Shown here: one piece after another, positions 53,885 to 64,000 of the stretch
How positions within the stretch are numbered: position 1 is the first letter of the stretch
How the letters are laid out: each line of letters opens with the position of its first letter
Assembly (NCBI RefSeq): GCF_963082655.1
Contig: NC_081556.1
Span: 71,223,227 to 71,287,226 of the forward strand
DNA: 64,000 bases
Reading direction: 5' to 3'
Source of the DNA: Stomoxys calcitrans
Lineage: Eukaryota; Arthropoda; Insecta; Diptera; Muscidae
Position numbers and translations under genes: made by a program
Notes under the pieces: generated by a model
What the model was told of the DNA's origin: nothing
What the model saw: the letters and a program-made list of their open reading frames with translations, nothing else
Database searches by the model: none

Positions 53885-54335
53885 AAAGTGCTAAGTTCGG
53901 CTTATATAGTAGCTACAACAAGTTCTTGACCGATTTGGACGGTACTCTGCATAGTTCATGAAAGTTATAACAGAACACTGTGTGCAAAATTTCAGCCAAA
54001 TAGGACAAAAATTGTGGCTTCCAGGAGCTCAAGAAGTCCAATAGGGAGTTTATATGAGAGCTATATCCAAATCTGAACCGATATAGCCCATTTGCGATAC
54101 CCAACGATCTGCATCAATTTTAAATATCTGAGCAAAATTTGAAGCGGCTAGCTTTGCGCGTTCAACCGCTTTCGTCATTTCGATAAACTGACGGACAGAC
54201 ATGGCTAGACCGACTCAGGATGTGGAGACGATCAAGAATATATATACTTTATGGGGTCTTAGAAGAATATTTCGAGGTGTTACAAGCGGAATGACTAGAT
54301 TGTATACCCCCATCCTATGGTGGTGGGTATTCATA
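53885..54335 (-). mobile_element. DINE-1-like subfamily A, array mostly deleted
   Basis: Plus strand: 'aagtgctaagttcggcttat' (stem arm joined to an array unit, so the second arm and the 3' block are gone), one unit, 'cgataaactgacggacagac', TATA core and CCCCATCCTATGGTGGTGGG. A further element of opposite orientation begins at the very next bases. Confidence 0.75.
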
Positions 54336-55010
54336 ACCTGATATAATTGCCATACAAACACACATTGGGTCTTGACTTCTAGAGCTCTAGAGGGCGCAAT
54401 TCTTATCCGATTTTGCTGAAATTTTGCCCAAAACAGTGAGAACATTGAGACTTCCAACAACTGTGCTAAGTATGGTCTAAATAAGTCCATAACCTGATAT
54501 AGCCGAAGTATAAACCGATCTCCTGTTTAGAATTCTTGAACCTCTAGAGGGCGCAGTTTCTATTAGATTTGGCTGAAATTTTGCATGACATGTTTCGTTA
54601 TGACTTCCAACAACTGTGTTGAGAATAATTCAAATCCGTCCATAACCTGATATAGCTGTCATATAAACCGATCTTGGGTCTTGACTTCATGAGCTTCTAG
54701 AGGGCACAATTCTTAGTTAATTTGGCCAAAATTTTGCATGAAGTTTTTTATTTTGACTACCAATAACTTAAGATATAGCCGCCATATAAACCGATCTCCC
54801 GATTAGACTACTTGGGTTTCTAGAGGGCGCAATTCTTTTCCTATATGGTTGAAATTTTGCATATGTCGTTTTGGTATAACTTCCAACAACTGTTCCAAGA
54901 ATGGTCTAAATCGGTATATAACCTGATATAGCTGCCATATTAACCGGTCTCCCAGTTTAACTTTTAAGCCTCTGGAGCGCGCAATTATTGTTCGATTTGC
55001 CTGAAAATGT
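54336..55010 (+). mobile_element. DINE-1-like subfamily A, array only
   Basis: About four and a half units ('cataacctgatatagctgtc', 'gagcttctagagggcacaat') with no 5' end and no stem-loop. It begins mid-unit at 'cataacctgatataattgcc', directly against the 5' end of the minus-strand copy. Confidence 0.8.
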
Positions 55011-55974
55011 GGAAGTGGTGTTTTTCTCCTAGCATCCTACTATTACTTAAATTATTTTGTATATTATTCATAGTATTTTTTTTGTTCACGCATGCAGTGG
55101 TGTAAAGGACCCATGTGATGGAAATGTACAAAATTACCAGCATGTGTGAACTTATGACCGTCCCTTGGGCGTTGTTTGTCGCCTTTGGTAAATTGCCCAC
55201 CTCTGACAACAGGTATGTCAGAATAGTTCAACTCGCAAAAGAGAGTTGATATGATCCACCACTACGATCGGAGTTATCATCATAAAAAGTTCAAAGGCAG
55301 CTGAAGCTATTATTATAAGGTGTAAATATATCAAGAAGAAGTTTGAATTGAAGTTGTATAAATGAAGGTAATGAAAGAGATTTATTGACTTGACTTGACT
55401 TGATCTAGCGTGTTTTTTGTGTGCTCCTGGTGAAGCAGGTGAAGGTGATCGACCACCACAATTTTATCTCGGTTGTTGCTGATTCTCTCTAGTTGTTTAA
55501 AATAAGGCCGGAGCATTGGGAACAGACCCCAAAAATTTTGATAGATAGTATTTTCGTTGTTTTGGGTTAATTCTCGGCTTTCTCAGTGCTTTCTAGGTCC
55601 AACTTTTATAAATATTATTGTTAAAAATTAATTAAAAACAATTCAAACAGGATAATTGCCACTTTTCTATACTCAATTTTCACTTCTTTTATTTAATTTT
55701 CTAACAAGTATTTCATACTCCTATTTTTTTGAACAACACGATTCAAAGACCAAACGAGAAAACAATCCATGACATCAAAATTATTAAATTTATTATGAGC
55801 TTATATATGTTATTTTTCTTCTTTCAGGCCAATCTTAATACCCTGAGAATATACCTTAAGTTGGATGTTGATATACCACAAAATTTGAATTTTTAATATA
55901 TAATTTAGCAGCACACCTATTATTTTGAACATAGCTGTACCTCTACATTTATAATTGAAAACGGGGATGAATTT
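55011..55974. other. no recognisable feature
   Basis: Includes a short pentamer run (ttgacttgacttgacttgat, 55385-55404) and AT-rich sequence. No gene called. Confidence 0.4.
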
Positions 55975-56190
55975 ATAAAAACCAATATATAAAAGAGTTT
56001 TTCTGTCAAAAATTGATTAACTGATTTTCTTGAAAATTTCGGCGAAAATAAGATATTTAATTTTTTGTATCCGTAAGCGACAGTAGTGGACATCCATCTT
56101 AACACAATCTTCAAAAATACAAGATCTCTGAGATGGGTGAACCGTTATATAGGAAATTTTGTTTGCATCCTAAATGGAACCAAGAAATAC
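55975..56190 (+). mobile_element. Helitron-like 5' region
   Basis: 'aaaaatacaagatctctgag', 'atgggtgaaccgttatatag' and 'ttaactgattttcttgaaaa' match the 5' part of the 43983 element in plus orientation. The extreme end is not clear. Confidence 0.6.
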
Positions 56191-56429
56191 GGGTGTGATA
56201 ACAAAATTGGTCAAGAATTTTCGCGGATACCACACCTCCAAAGCCACCAACATAACTTATAGCAAGATCAGGACAATTTAAAAAGAAATAAAAATATTGA
56301 GCACTACGATTGCGCATAACCATCTGCCAACAAACGAAACGAAAAACAAACGAAACAGGGGAAGAAACATGCACACAAAAAATAAAAGGTTTGGAATTTT
56401 TTTGCGATACACTAATATGATTTTTGGTC

Positions 56430-57725
56430 GGTGCGTTCGCTAGACACTATGTCATATTTTGTCCCAAATGGCTTACATGTCCGTTTGATGTTTGTATTTT
56501 TAAAGCGGACGGTCCATACCTTTCATTAGTCCTGGTCGAACCGTATGTCTCTTTGGGTTCGGCCACCAATTCACATGTCCTAAAATTGAGTAACAGATTC
56601 GAACTCAAGTCCCATAGACGTTCCATGAGAGTGCAACATATCGCCGGTCGGCCGACATAACCTTTTGGTGTTATTTTTATTGGAAGGGCAGACACTTAGA
56701 CCCAAATCATAATATCAAATTGGTACTCTGTTTTCAAAGAACTTTTATTTGAGTCTCTCATTGTCTCGATCTACACGTCTTGTTGTAGGGTAGGAATTAT
56801 CCATATACATTGTCCCTACTATTAATATCAGATTTGTTCTCAACTGTCAAAGACCTTTCATATAAGTCCCATATTGTCTTGATCGGCCTACATGTCCTGT
56901 TGGAAGGTTTTTTGGGGGTGGGGCGTTATACCAGATTCATAGTCTTTCTCTTAATACATTGAATTTGATACTCTTTTTATGTCGGTGTACATATGTATTT
57001 ACATGTCCGTTTTCGGAAATGGCACAGCTCCTTAATAACTTTCATTAGATACCCATATTGTCCCAATCGATAAATATGTCCGTTTGGGGATTTTTGGAGA
57101 GTGAGGTGGCTTCCAGACACCTGGAGCTAAAATTTTGTATTTGGTTCGTTCTGTACTTCCAAATATCTTTCATTTGCCCCATACCCATTTTGCCCCAGTT
57201 GGTAAATGTAAAGGAGGCGGTAGATCCCCAAACACAGCCCTGAAAACATATCAACATCGTGCTCTACTCTCAAATATAATTTATTTCTTGCCATTGGGTT
57301 CAAAATAGGATATCAAATTCGTTTTTTAATCCCATTATTGCAAAAGTCAGGCAATATTTTCGGAGGGGCGGCACCCCAAACACTTTGTTTCACATTCGGA
57401 TATCAGATTCGTATTCAACTCTCAAATATATTTTATTGGAACCACCCATTGCCATGGTCAGTAAATATGTCCTGTTTGGGGTGTTTTGAGGAAGGGGATA
57501 ACATATTCGTATTCTCCTCGCAAATACTTTGCATTTGAGTCCCATATTGCCTTGGTCAGTAAGTTTGTCCGATTTAGCGGTCTTTTGGGGGATGGTGCAA
57601 CGGGGATTGGTGCGACGATTTGTTATCAGATATGTTTTCTAACGTTTAATACCTTTCATTTGAATCCCATATTGTCGTGATTGGACTATATAAATTTGTA
57701 GGTTTTGGGGGTTAATTATTGAATT
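56430..57725 (-). repeat. Helitron-like array in opposite orientation
   Basis: About ten decayed 130-bp units read on the minus strand ('cctttcatttgaatcccata', 'ttgtcccaatcgataaatat', 'gtccgtttggggatttttgg' on plus). It faces the plus-strand 5' region at 55975-56190, so one of the two is inverted. Confidence 0.7.
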
Positions 57726-57806
57726 TTATTATCATAATGCGTGCTCTGTTAATAAAGTTCATCGCTCCTTCATTTTACAGTTTGGTGCGGTTTATTTCAT
57801 ATTCAG

Positions 57807-58050
57807 GATTGGCCGCCTAGATCGTGCGATTTAACGCCTTTAGACTATTTTTTGTGGGACTATGTTAAAGCTCATGTCTATGCCATGTCTCATGCCCGCT
57901 TTAATAGACGCATTGGAAGACAAAATTGAAGCATTTATTCGTGAGATACTGGCCGAAATGTTAGAAAGAGTTGCCAAAATTGGACTAAGCGGATGGACCA
58001 TTTGACGCGCAATCACGGTCAACATTTGCATGAAATAATCTTCAAACATT
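57807..58050 (+). pseudogene. Tc1/mariner-type transposase C-terminal fragment
   Basis: The frame at 57807 reads DWPPRSCDLTPLDYFLWD then YVKAHVYA. The W-PRS-DL-PLDYFLW block holds the third catalytic D (in PLDY) of a DDE transposase of the Tc1/mariner superfamily. After a frameshift near 57890 the sequence reads PALIDALEDKIEAFIREILA and EMLERVAKIG, the usual helical tail. The N-terminal part, the first two acids and the terminal repeats are not present. It is a different lineage from the two mariners described here. Confidence 0.75.
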
Positions 58051-58189
58051 AAATTATATGGACCGTACTATAGATTCAAATAAAGATTTCATGCATTTTT
58101 ATGAATATTATGTCACCCACGATTGCCAACTTATAAATAAATTGGGTACCCATTGTTTTGGTAGGTATCCCTGTGGTATATGCCAACTT

Positions 58190-58450
58190 AAACAAGTAAG
58201 GAAGGAAAAGTCGGCCGGTGCCGACTATATAATTACCTTAAAGTGGTGCTACAATATATCTAGTTCTAGTTTGATGGACTCCTGCGGATGTTTTTATATG
58301 GGTTATACAACAATCATTATCAAGTTTCGAGCAAATCTGTGTAAGATTGTAGTAACTATGGCTCTATGAGTGCAAATAGGGAGATGTATATTGAAGCTAC
58401 AGATTGATTTGAACTGATTTTGATGGAATTTAACAAAAATTTCAACCTTT
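58190..58450 (-). mobile_element. DINE-1-like subfamily C-type 3' end and one unit
   Basis: Plus strand AAACAAGTAAGGAAGGAAAA, stem-loop AGTCGGCCGGTGCCGACT (58209-58226, seven pairs and a CGGT loop), TATATAATTACC, then 'tttgatggactcctgcggat' and 'atcaagtttcgagcaaatct'. The stem is intact, unlike those of the two 39-40 kb copies. Confidence 0.65.
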
Positions 58451-58648
58451 AACAAATTTCCTTTATTGTAACTGTGTCATGTTTCGCTTCAACATAAAAG
58501 CTTAGCTTACGGTAAAATCACGTTTATTTTATTTACTTTTAAAAACTCTTAAAAATGTTTCAATTGTCGCAATTGTATATAGATTCATATTTCCTCAAAA
58601 ATACATAAAATGTTGGACTTAAAACCTATCATTAGTAGGGGAGGCTTA

Positions 58649-59187
58649 CGAGGGTTGCCTTTTATATTTCGGGATTAGAGAACAAAACAAAAATTATTCA
58701 TCGAAAATCACGTCATAGTTTTTCAAAATAATCCCCATTAATATCTATACACTTTTGCATGCGGTTGAACCAATTGTCGAAGCACTTTTGCCACTCTGAT
58801 TGCGATATCTCCAAAGCATGCATTCTGAACGCATCCACCGCTTCATCAGGTGTCGAAAAACGTTGACCTCTCATTTCATTTTTTACGAACGGGAATAAAA
58901 AGAAGTCAATCGGTGCCAAGTCATGACTATAAGGTGGATGACTCGTCAAAACGATGTTTTGAGTGCTCAAAGAAGAAATAATCGCACGAGCATGTTCACG
59001 ACTTAATTCCATTTTTTGGGCGAAATGAGTCTTTTTCAGTAACTGTAAACAACACAAATAGCGCTCGTATGTCAAAACGTTTTGAGTATGTATAATCTCA
59101 AAAATGTCGAGCTTTACGATAGAGCTGTCAGTTGGCAGATTGCAATACAAGGGAAGTTCAATCCTGAATTATAAAAGGCAACCCTCG
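58649..59187 (-). mobile_element. mariner-type element with both terminal repeats, 539 bp
   Basis: The left repeat CGAGGGTTGCCTTTTATATT (58649) and the right repeat CGAGGGTTGCCTTTTATAAT (inward from 59187) match over about 28 bp with two differences, and TA flanks both ends (58647-58648 and 59188-59189). The interior is deleted, so it is a MITE-sized derivative that a full-length relative could still move. Confidence 0.92.
58713..59012 (-). pseudogene. mariner transposase with a deleted middle
   Basis: Starts MELSREHARAIISSLSTQNI at 59012-59010, then LTSHPPYSHDLAPIDFFLF (the D of IDFF is the third catalytic residue), FVKNEMRGQRFSTPDEAVDA, SEWQKCFDNWFNRMQK and DINGDYFEKL. The first 12 residues correspond to the start at 9818 (MELNREHFRAII) and the rest to the C-terminal third, so the DNA-binding domain and the first two aspartates are lost by an in-frame deletion. 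The frame has stayed open across the join for 100 codons. Confidence 0.9.
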
Positions 59188-59189
59188 TA

Positions 59190-60313
59190 TTTGGAGTAGT
59201 TATATAGAATTCTGCAGTAGTTCAATTGGCAACGTAACGTTGTCCTGAGCTGGGAATAGTTTTTTCAATAAGTTGCAAGCCTTGTTGGATACAAACGTTT
59301 TATCAATTTATGAATATTTTTTTTTTTTGAAATATATGAATATTTTTTATTTTTGAAAGAATTTTCTCAAAGTTGATTGTTCTGCGAGAAGGGAAATCTG
59401 GCTCCTTCAAACCATTCACCTGTATAATGTTTTGCCAATATTCACACCAATTTGCTAACATTCACTTTGTTGACACATTATGGCGAAATGATGCAATTCC
59501 CTCTGCACTGATCCCTCGGAAGTGTATGCAAATAGAATGCAATTGAATATTATGATTGAATCTGAAAGAAATTCAAATGAAATGCATTTATTTGACAATC
59601 TTAGATCATCGCCTAGCTTGGTTTGGACGGAGTTCCTGCTGTGTGCTTTTGTGGTCGTGTTTATTCATTTGCGATGGATCTCGAATTGCTTATTTGTTTA
59701 TGCCGCCAGGGTAGCTGGACGTTTGAGCAAATAAATCAAATTCGAGTGCGAATAAATCCCAGTATTTATGCCAGCCACAACTATTTCACGTTCCTTCGCC
59801 AATCAAAACAAGAAAATATTTGCAAAATGCGAGCTATGGCTGCAACAAAGTACTCTGACTGGAGCAATGAACGTCAGATGTGATTGGGGATGTTGCATGA
59901 GTCGATGACAAACGGCCAGGATGGACGGATGACTTTCGTTTGAGAAAATGTCATAAATATTTGCGAGGTACAGTGTGACCAATGCACTGTGGCCAAACCT
60001 ACCACAAATACGGTACATTAAAGTGACTTATCATGTTTCCCAATGCAAAAAATATTCCTTAAACATTTAACAGGTTCATATTTTATATATGTACTGTAAT
60101 ATTCCCACCACCACAGGCTATTTGGTGGGTATAAATCCCAAACCATACAGAGTAAATATAATCTACATTTGCCCGATATTCTATTAGGTCGTCCTTAAAA
60201 GGTGATTCCGATTCTAGAAAAAATATATTGCACTAATACGGGACAACATCTTGTAAATATCGCTGCAATCCTTTCAAAGTGTTGTGCATTTCGCATTTTC
60301 AATTTAATTTATA
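59190..60313. other. unassigned, probably single-copy
   Basis: Overlapping short frames at 59522-59883 have no domain. 60103-60135 (CCCACCACCACAGGC ... TTGGTGGGTATA) is a scrap of a DINE-1-like 5' end with its palindromic pair. Otherwise nothing. Confidence 0.4.
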
Positions 60314-61767
60314 TTTGTACCCTCCACCATAAGATGGGGGGTATACTAATTTCGTCATTCTGTTTGTAACTACTCGAAATATTCGTCTGAGACCCCATAA
60401 AGTATATATATTCTTGATCGTCGTGACATTTTATGTCGATCTAGCCATGTCCGTCCGTCTGTCTGTCGAAAGCACGCTAACTTCCGAAGGAGTAAAGCTA
60501 GCCGCTTGAAATTTTGCACAAATACTTCTTATTAGTGTAGGTCGGTTGGTATTGTAAATGGGCCATATCGGTCCATGTTTTGATATAGCTGCCATATAAA
60601 CCGATCTCAGGTCTTGACTTCTTGAGCCTCTAGAGTGCGCAATTCTTATCCGATTGGAAGGAAATTTTGCACGACGTGTTTTGTTATGACATCCAACAAC
60701 TGCGCTAAGTATGGTTCAAATCGGTCCATAACCTGATATAGCTGCAATATAAACCGATCTTGGGTCTTGACTTCTTGAGCCTCTAGAGTGCGCAATTCTT
60801 ATCCGATTAAAATGAAATTTTGCACGACGTGTTTTGTTATTATATCCAACAACTGTGCCAAGTATGGTTCAAATCGGTCCATAACCTGATATAGCTGCCA
60901 TATAAACCGATCTTGGGTCTTGACTTCTTGAGCCTCTAGAGGGCGCAATTCTTATCCGAATGGAATGGAATTTCGCACGACGTGTTTTGTTATGATACCC
61001 AACAACTGTGCCAAGTATGGTTTAAATCGGTTCATAACCTGATATAGCTGCCATATAAACCGATCTGGGGTCTTGACTTCTTGAGCCTCTAGAAGGCACA
61101 ATTCTTATCCGATTTGAATGAATTTTTGCACGAAGTATTTCGTTATGATATCCAACAACTGTGCCAAGTATGGTTGAAATCGGTCCATAACCTGATATAG
61201 CTGTCATATAAACAGATCTGGTGATTTGACTTCTTGAGCTTCTAGAGGGCGCAATTCCTATTCGATTTGGCTGAAATTTTGCATGACGTATTTTATTTTT
61301 ACTTTCAACAACTGTGTCAAATAAGGTTCAAATCGGTTCATAACCTGATATAGCTGCCATATAAACCGATCTGGTATCTTGACTTCTTGACCCCTAGAGG
61401 TCGCAATTATTATCCGATTTGCCTGAAATTTTGTACGACGGAACCTCTCATGACCATCAACAAACGTGTTTATTATGGTCTGAATCGGTCTATAGCCCGA
61501 TACAGATCCCATATAAATCGTTCTCTCTATTTTACTTCGTGAGCCCCAATGGGCGCAATTCTTATACGAATTGGCTGAAATTTTACACAGGTCTCCAACA
61601 TATAATTTAATTGCGGTCCGAACCGGACCATATCTTGATATCGTTTTAATAGCAGAGCAACTCTTTTCTTATATCCTTTTTTGCCTAAGAAGAGATGCCG
61701 GGAAAAGAACTCGACAAATGCGATCCAGATTCGGCCCGGCCGAACTTAGCACGCTTTTACTTGTTTG
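60314..61767 (+). mobile_element. DINE-1-like subfamily A, almost full length
   Basis: 5' end GTACCCTCCACCATAAGATG, core (60400-60450), (GTCY)n (60449-60468), five to six regular units plus two divergent ones, 'gatgccgggaaaagaactcg', then the stem-loop (61729-61748) and the tail CTTTTACTTGTTT. Compared with the copy at 50420, 17 bases (TGGTGGAGGGTATATAA) are missing between CGATCCA and GATTCGG at 61727. Confidence 0.94.
60581..61360 (+). repeat. 153-bp central tandem array of subfamily A
   Basis: 'gatatagctg' starts at 60581, 60735, 60888, 61041, 61194 and 61347: one interval of 154 and four of exactly 153 bp. The first interval spans the join from the unique 5' part into the array. Confidence 0.94.
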
Positions 61768-62079
61768 CATATAAAACCAAGGCTACGGTGTTGAGCTTCC
61801 ATGTACACCGGTCCGCCGATTTGGGTGTGAAGCCCTTAAATACCGCACCTATTAACCAATTTCCAGAAATAAACCCAGCTAAATAAGTTTGCTGATATCA
61901 GCAAATACCAATTTTGTAACTATTGAAGGAAACCTTTTCAAATTTATAAACTTTAGAGCAATAATTAACACATTTCTTGTGACTATACATTTTTGCTTAT
62001 TTCAGAGGTAAATTTTTTGTTTAATAGCATAAATATGAATTAAGAAAATATGTTAGTAAAAGAAAACAATTAAAAAAGC
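61768..62079. other. no recognisable feature
   Basis: Spacer between two opposed DINE copies. The first 70 bases ('caccggtccgccgatttggg') may be a remnant of a subfamily B unit. Confidence 0.4.
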
Positions 62080-63505
62080 GTTAAGTTCGGCCGGGAACTT
62101 TTGATACCCACCACCTCGGGTATATACGTAAACCACCTTTCGTCGAATATCGAAATATGTTCCGATTTGGACCAAATACTAATAAATACAAGTCATTGTT
62201 CAATTGTTTATAACAAAATATTGATCTTTTAGTAGCTATATCTAAAAATAAACCGATCTGAACCATATACGACATGGAAGTCGAAAAGTCTAACATAAGT
62301 CACGGTGTCAAATTTCAATGAAATCGAATTATAAATGCGCCTTTTATGTGGCCAAGACTTTAAATCGAGATATCGGTCTATATGGCAGCTATATCCAAAT
62401 TTGGACCGCTTTGGCAGAAAAATGTGGCAGAAAAATGTCGAAGAGCCTAACTAACTCACTATGCCAAATTTCGTCGAAATCGGTCAATTAATGCGCCTTT
62501 TATGGCCCCAAAACCCTAAATCGAGAGATCGGTATATATAGCAGCTATATCCAAATCTGGACCGATCTAAGCCAAATTGAAGAAGAATGTCGAGGGGCCC
62601 AACACAACCTACTGTCCCAAATTTCGGCGACATCGGACAACAAATGCGCCTTTTGTGGGCTTAAAACTTTAAATCGAGAGATCGGTCTATATGGCAGCTA
62701 TATCCAAATCTGGACCGATCTGTGCCATATTGCAGAAATATAGCGAGGGCTTAACATTAACAATTCCGACGAAATCGGACAATAAATGCGCCTTTTATGG
62801 GCCCAAAGCCTTTAATCGAGAGATCAGTCTATATGGCAGCTATATCCAAATCTGGACCGATTTGTCATTTGTATCATATTGCAAAAAATTGTCGAAGAGC
62901 CTTACGCAGTTCAATGTCCCGAATTTCGGCGACATCGGACAAAAAATGCGCATTTTATGGGCCCAAAACCTGTTATCGAGAGATCAGTCTATATCGAGAG
63001 GCAGCTATATCCAAATCTAGACCGATCAGAGCCGAATTGAGGAAGGATGTTGATGGGCCTAACACATCACCCTGTCCCAAATTTCAGCAAAATTGGATAG
63101 TAAATGTGGCTTTTATGGGCCTAAGACCCTAAATCGGCTGATCGGTCTATATGGCAGCTTTATCCAAATCTGGAACGATCTGGGCCAAATTGAGAAACGA
63201 TGTTGAAGGGCCTAACACAACTCACTGTCCCAAATTTCAACAAAATCTAATAATAAATGTGGCTTTTATGGGCCTAAGACCCTAAATGGGCGGATCGATC
63301 TATATGGGGGCTATATGAAGATATAGTCCGATATAGCCTATTTTCGAACTTAACCTGCTTATGGATAAAAAAAGAATCTGTGCAAAATTTCAGCTCAATA
63401 TCTCTATTTTAAAAAGACTGTAGCGTGATTTCAACGGACGGACATTGCTAGATTGTCTTATATTTTTACGCTGATCAAGAATATATATTCTTTATAGGGT
63501 TGTAC
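62080..63505 (-). mobile_element. DINE-1-like subfamily B, long copy
   Basis: Plus strand: 'aaaaaagcgttaagttcggc' with the second stem arm shortened (CGGGAACTTTT), ATACCCACCACCTCGGGTAT, about seven units with 'gatcggtctatatggcagct', then 'gaatctgtgcaaaatttcag', a single GTCY-type word (63433-63446) and the core 'gatcaagaatatatattctt'. The extreme 5' end (TATACCC) is replaced by a subfamily A fragment at 63505. Confidence 0.88.
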
Positions 63506-63835
63506 AATATATCTGCCAAATCGGATGAGAATTGCGCCCTCAAGAGGCTCAAGAAGTAAAGATCCCAGATTGATTTATATGGCAGCTATATCAAAACATG
63601 GACCGATTTGACCCATTTATAATCCCAACCGACCTAAACTACTAAAAAGCGCCTAGCTTTACTCCTTCGAAAATTAGCGTGCTTTCGACGGACAAACGGA
63701 TGGACATGGCTAAATCGAGTTAAAATGACATGGCGATCAATAATATATAGACTTTATGGGGTATTTCGAGGTGTGACAAACATAATGACGAAAATAGTAT
63801 ACCCACATCCTATGGTGGAGGTATAAAAATGACTA
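63506..63835 (-). mobile_element. DINE-1-like subfamily A, 5' part
   Basis: One array unit ('gcgccctcaagaggctcaag'), 'aacatggaccgatttgaccc', 'ggacaaacggatggacatgg', shortened core and CCTATGGTGGAGGTATAAAA. It adjoins the B copy so closely that the two may have recombined inside the core. Confidence 0.8.
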
Positions 63836-64000
63836 CGTCAATATAAACGCTCTTAAGTATAAAAATATGAAATTTCATCCAAATTGGATAACAGAGTCGA
63901 GGGTCAAGCGTATGGGTTAAAATTTTTTTTTTTAAATATTTATTGAAATTGTCTATAGAAAACATTTTAGTAGGCTTAAACCAATGTTGCAAAAAGATAA
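63836..64000. other. no recognisable feature
   Basis: AT-rich end of the window. Confidence 0.4.

Noticed and set aside
59522..59883. two overlapping open frames as a gene
   Set aside because: Different frames overlap, no start or splice context stands out, and no domain is present.

Overview
The window looks like repeat-dominated intergenic DNA from a calyptrate (muscoid) fly. It is AT-rich eukaryotic sequence with no operons or ribosome-binding sites, and nearly all of it is layered, decayed transposon sequence of dipteran type: DINE-1/Helentron-like elements, Helitron-like elements, non-LTR retrotransposons, mariner/Tc1 relatives and tRNA-derived SINEs. The muscoid placement is an inference from the repeat types; no host gene fixes the species. 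I see no intact transposase or reverse transcriptase, no rRNA or true tRNA gene, and one plausible host exon (14638-15652, minus strand).

The dominant component, about a third of the window by my estimate, is a set of some 25-30 DINE-1-like copies. I orient them by the order seen in every long copy: TATACCC-type 5' end, TATA-rich conserved core, (GTCY)n microsatellite, central tandem array, GGTGGG-type inverted copy of the 5' end, GC-rich 3' stem-loop and a CTTGTTT-like tail. Three subfamilies are visible. A has the AAGTTCGGCC stem and a 'CTCAAGAAGTCAAGA' unit. B has the same stem but a 'GGCCCATAAAAG' unit. C has an AGTCGGC stem. A and B arrays have a period of exactly 153 bp and the one C interval I measured is 152 bp, so the arrays look homologous. 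Because 153 is divisible by three, open frames run through the arrays without being genes.

Layout: 1-5.4 kb, a nearly complete but dead LINE (ORF1, endonuclease, RT, RNase H, zinc knuckle) between DINE pieces. 5.4-14.5 kb, a dense DINE cluster with a mariner inside one copy and Helitron fragments. 14.6-15.65 kb, the candidate host exon. 16.9-19.2 kb, two LINE remnants head against tail. 19.3-23.9 kb, DINE pair, a recent local duplication and a short SINE with perfect target duplications. 24.4-31.6 kb, three kinds of LINE remnant plus an AT-rich degenerate array and a DINE split by a SINE. 32-40.2 kb, more DINEs, a LINE 3' half and a second SINE-split DINE. 40.2-46.8 kb, a LINE RT fragment and two oppositely oriented mariner copies around a 2.1-kb Helitron-like element with a 130-bp array. 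46.8-55 kb, DINE copies, a long quiet stretch and a Tc1-like remnant. 56-59.2 kb, Helitron array, transposase fragments and a deleted mariner. 60.3-63.8 kb, a near-full subfamily A element facing a subfamily B element.

No gene network can be described here. The functional content is the interplay of parasites: tRNA SINEs inserted into DINEs, SINEs probably borrowing LINE machinery through a shared 3' tail, and non-autonomous Helentron/mariner copies dependent on enzymes encoded elsewhere. Coordinates of decayed repeats are approximate to roughly 10-40 bp; target-duplication and terminal-repeat coordinates were read base by base.
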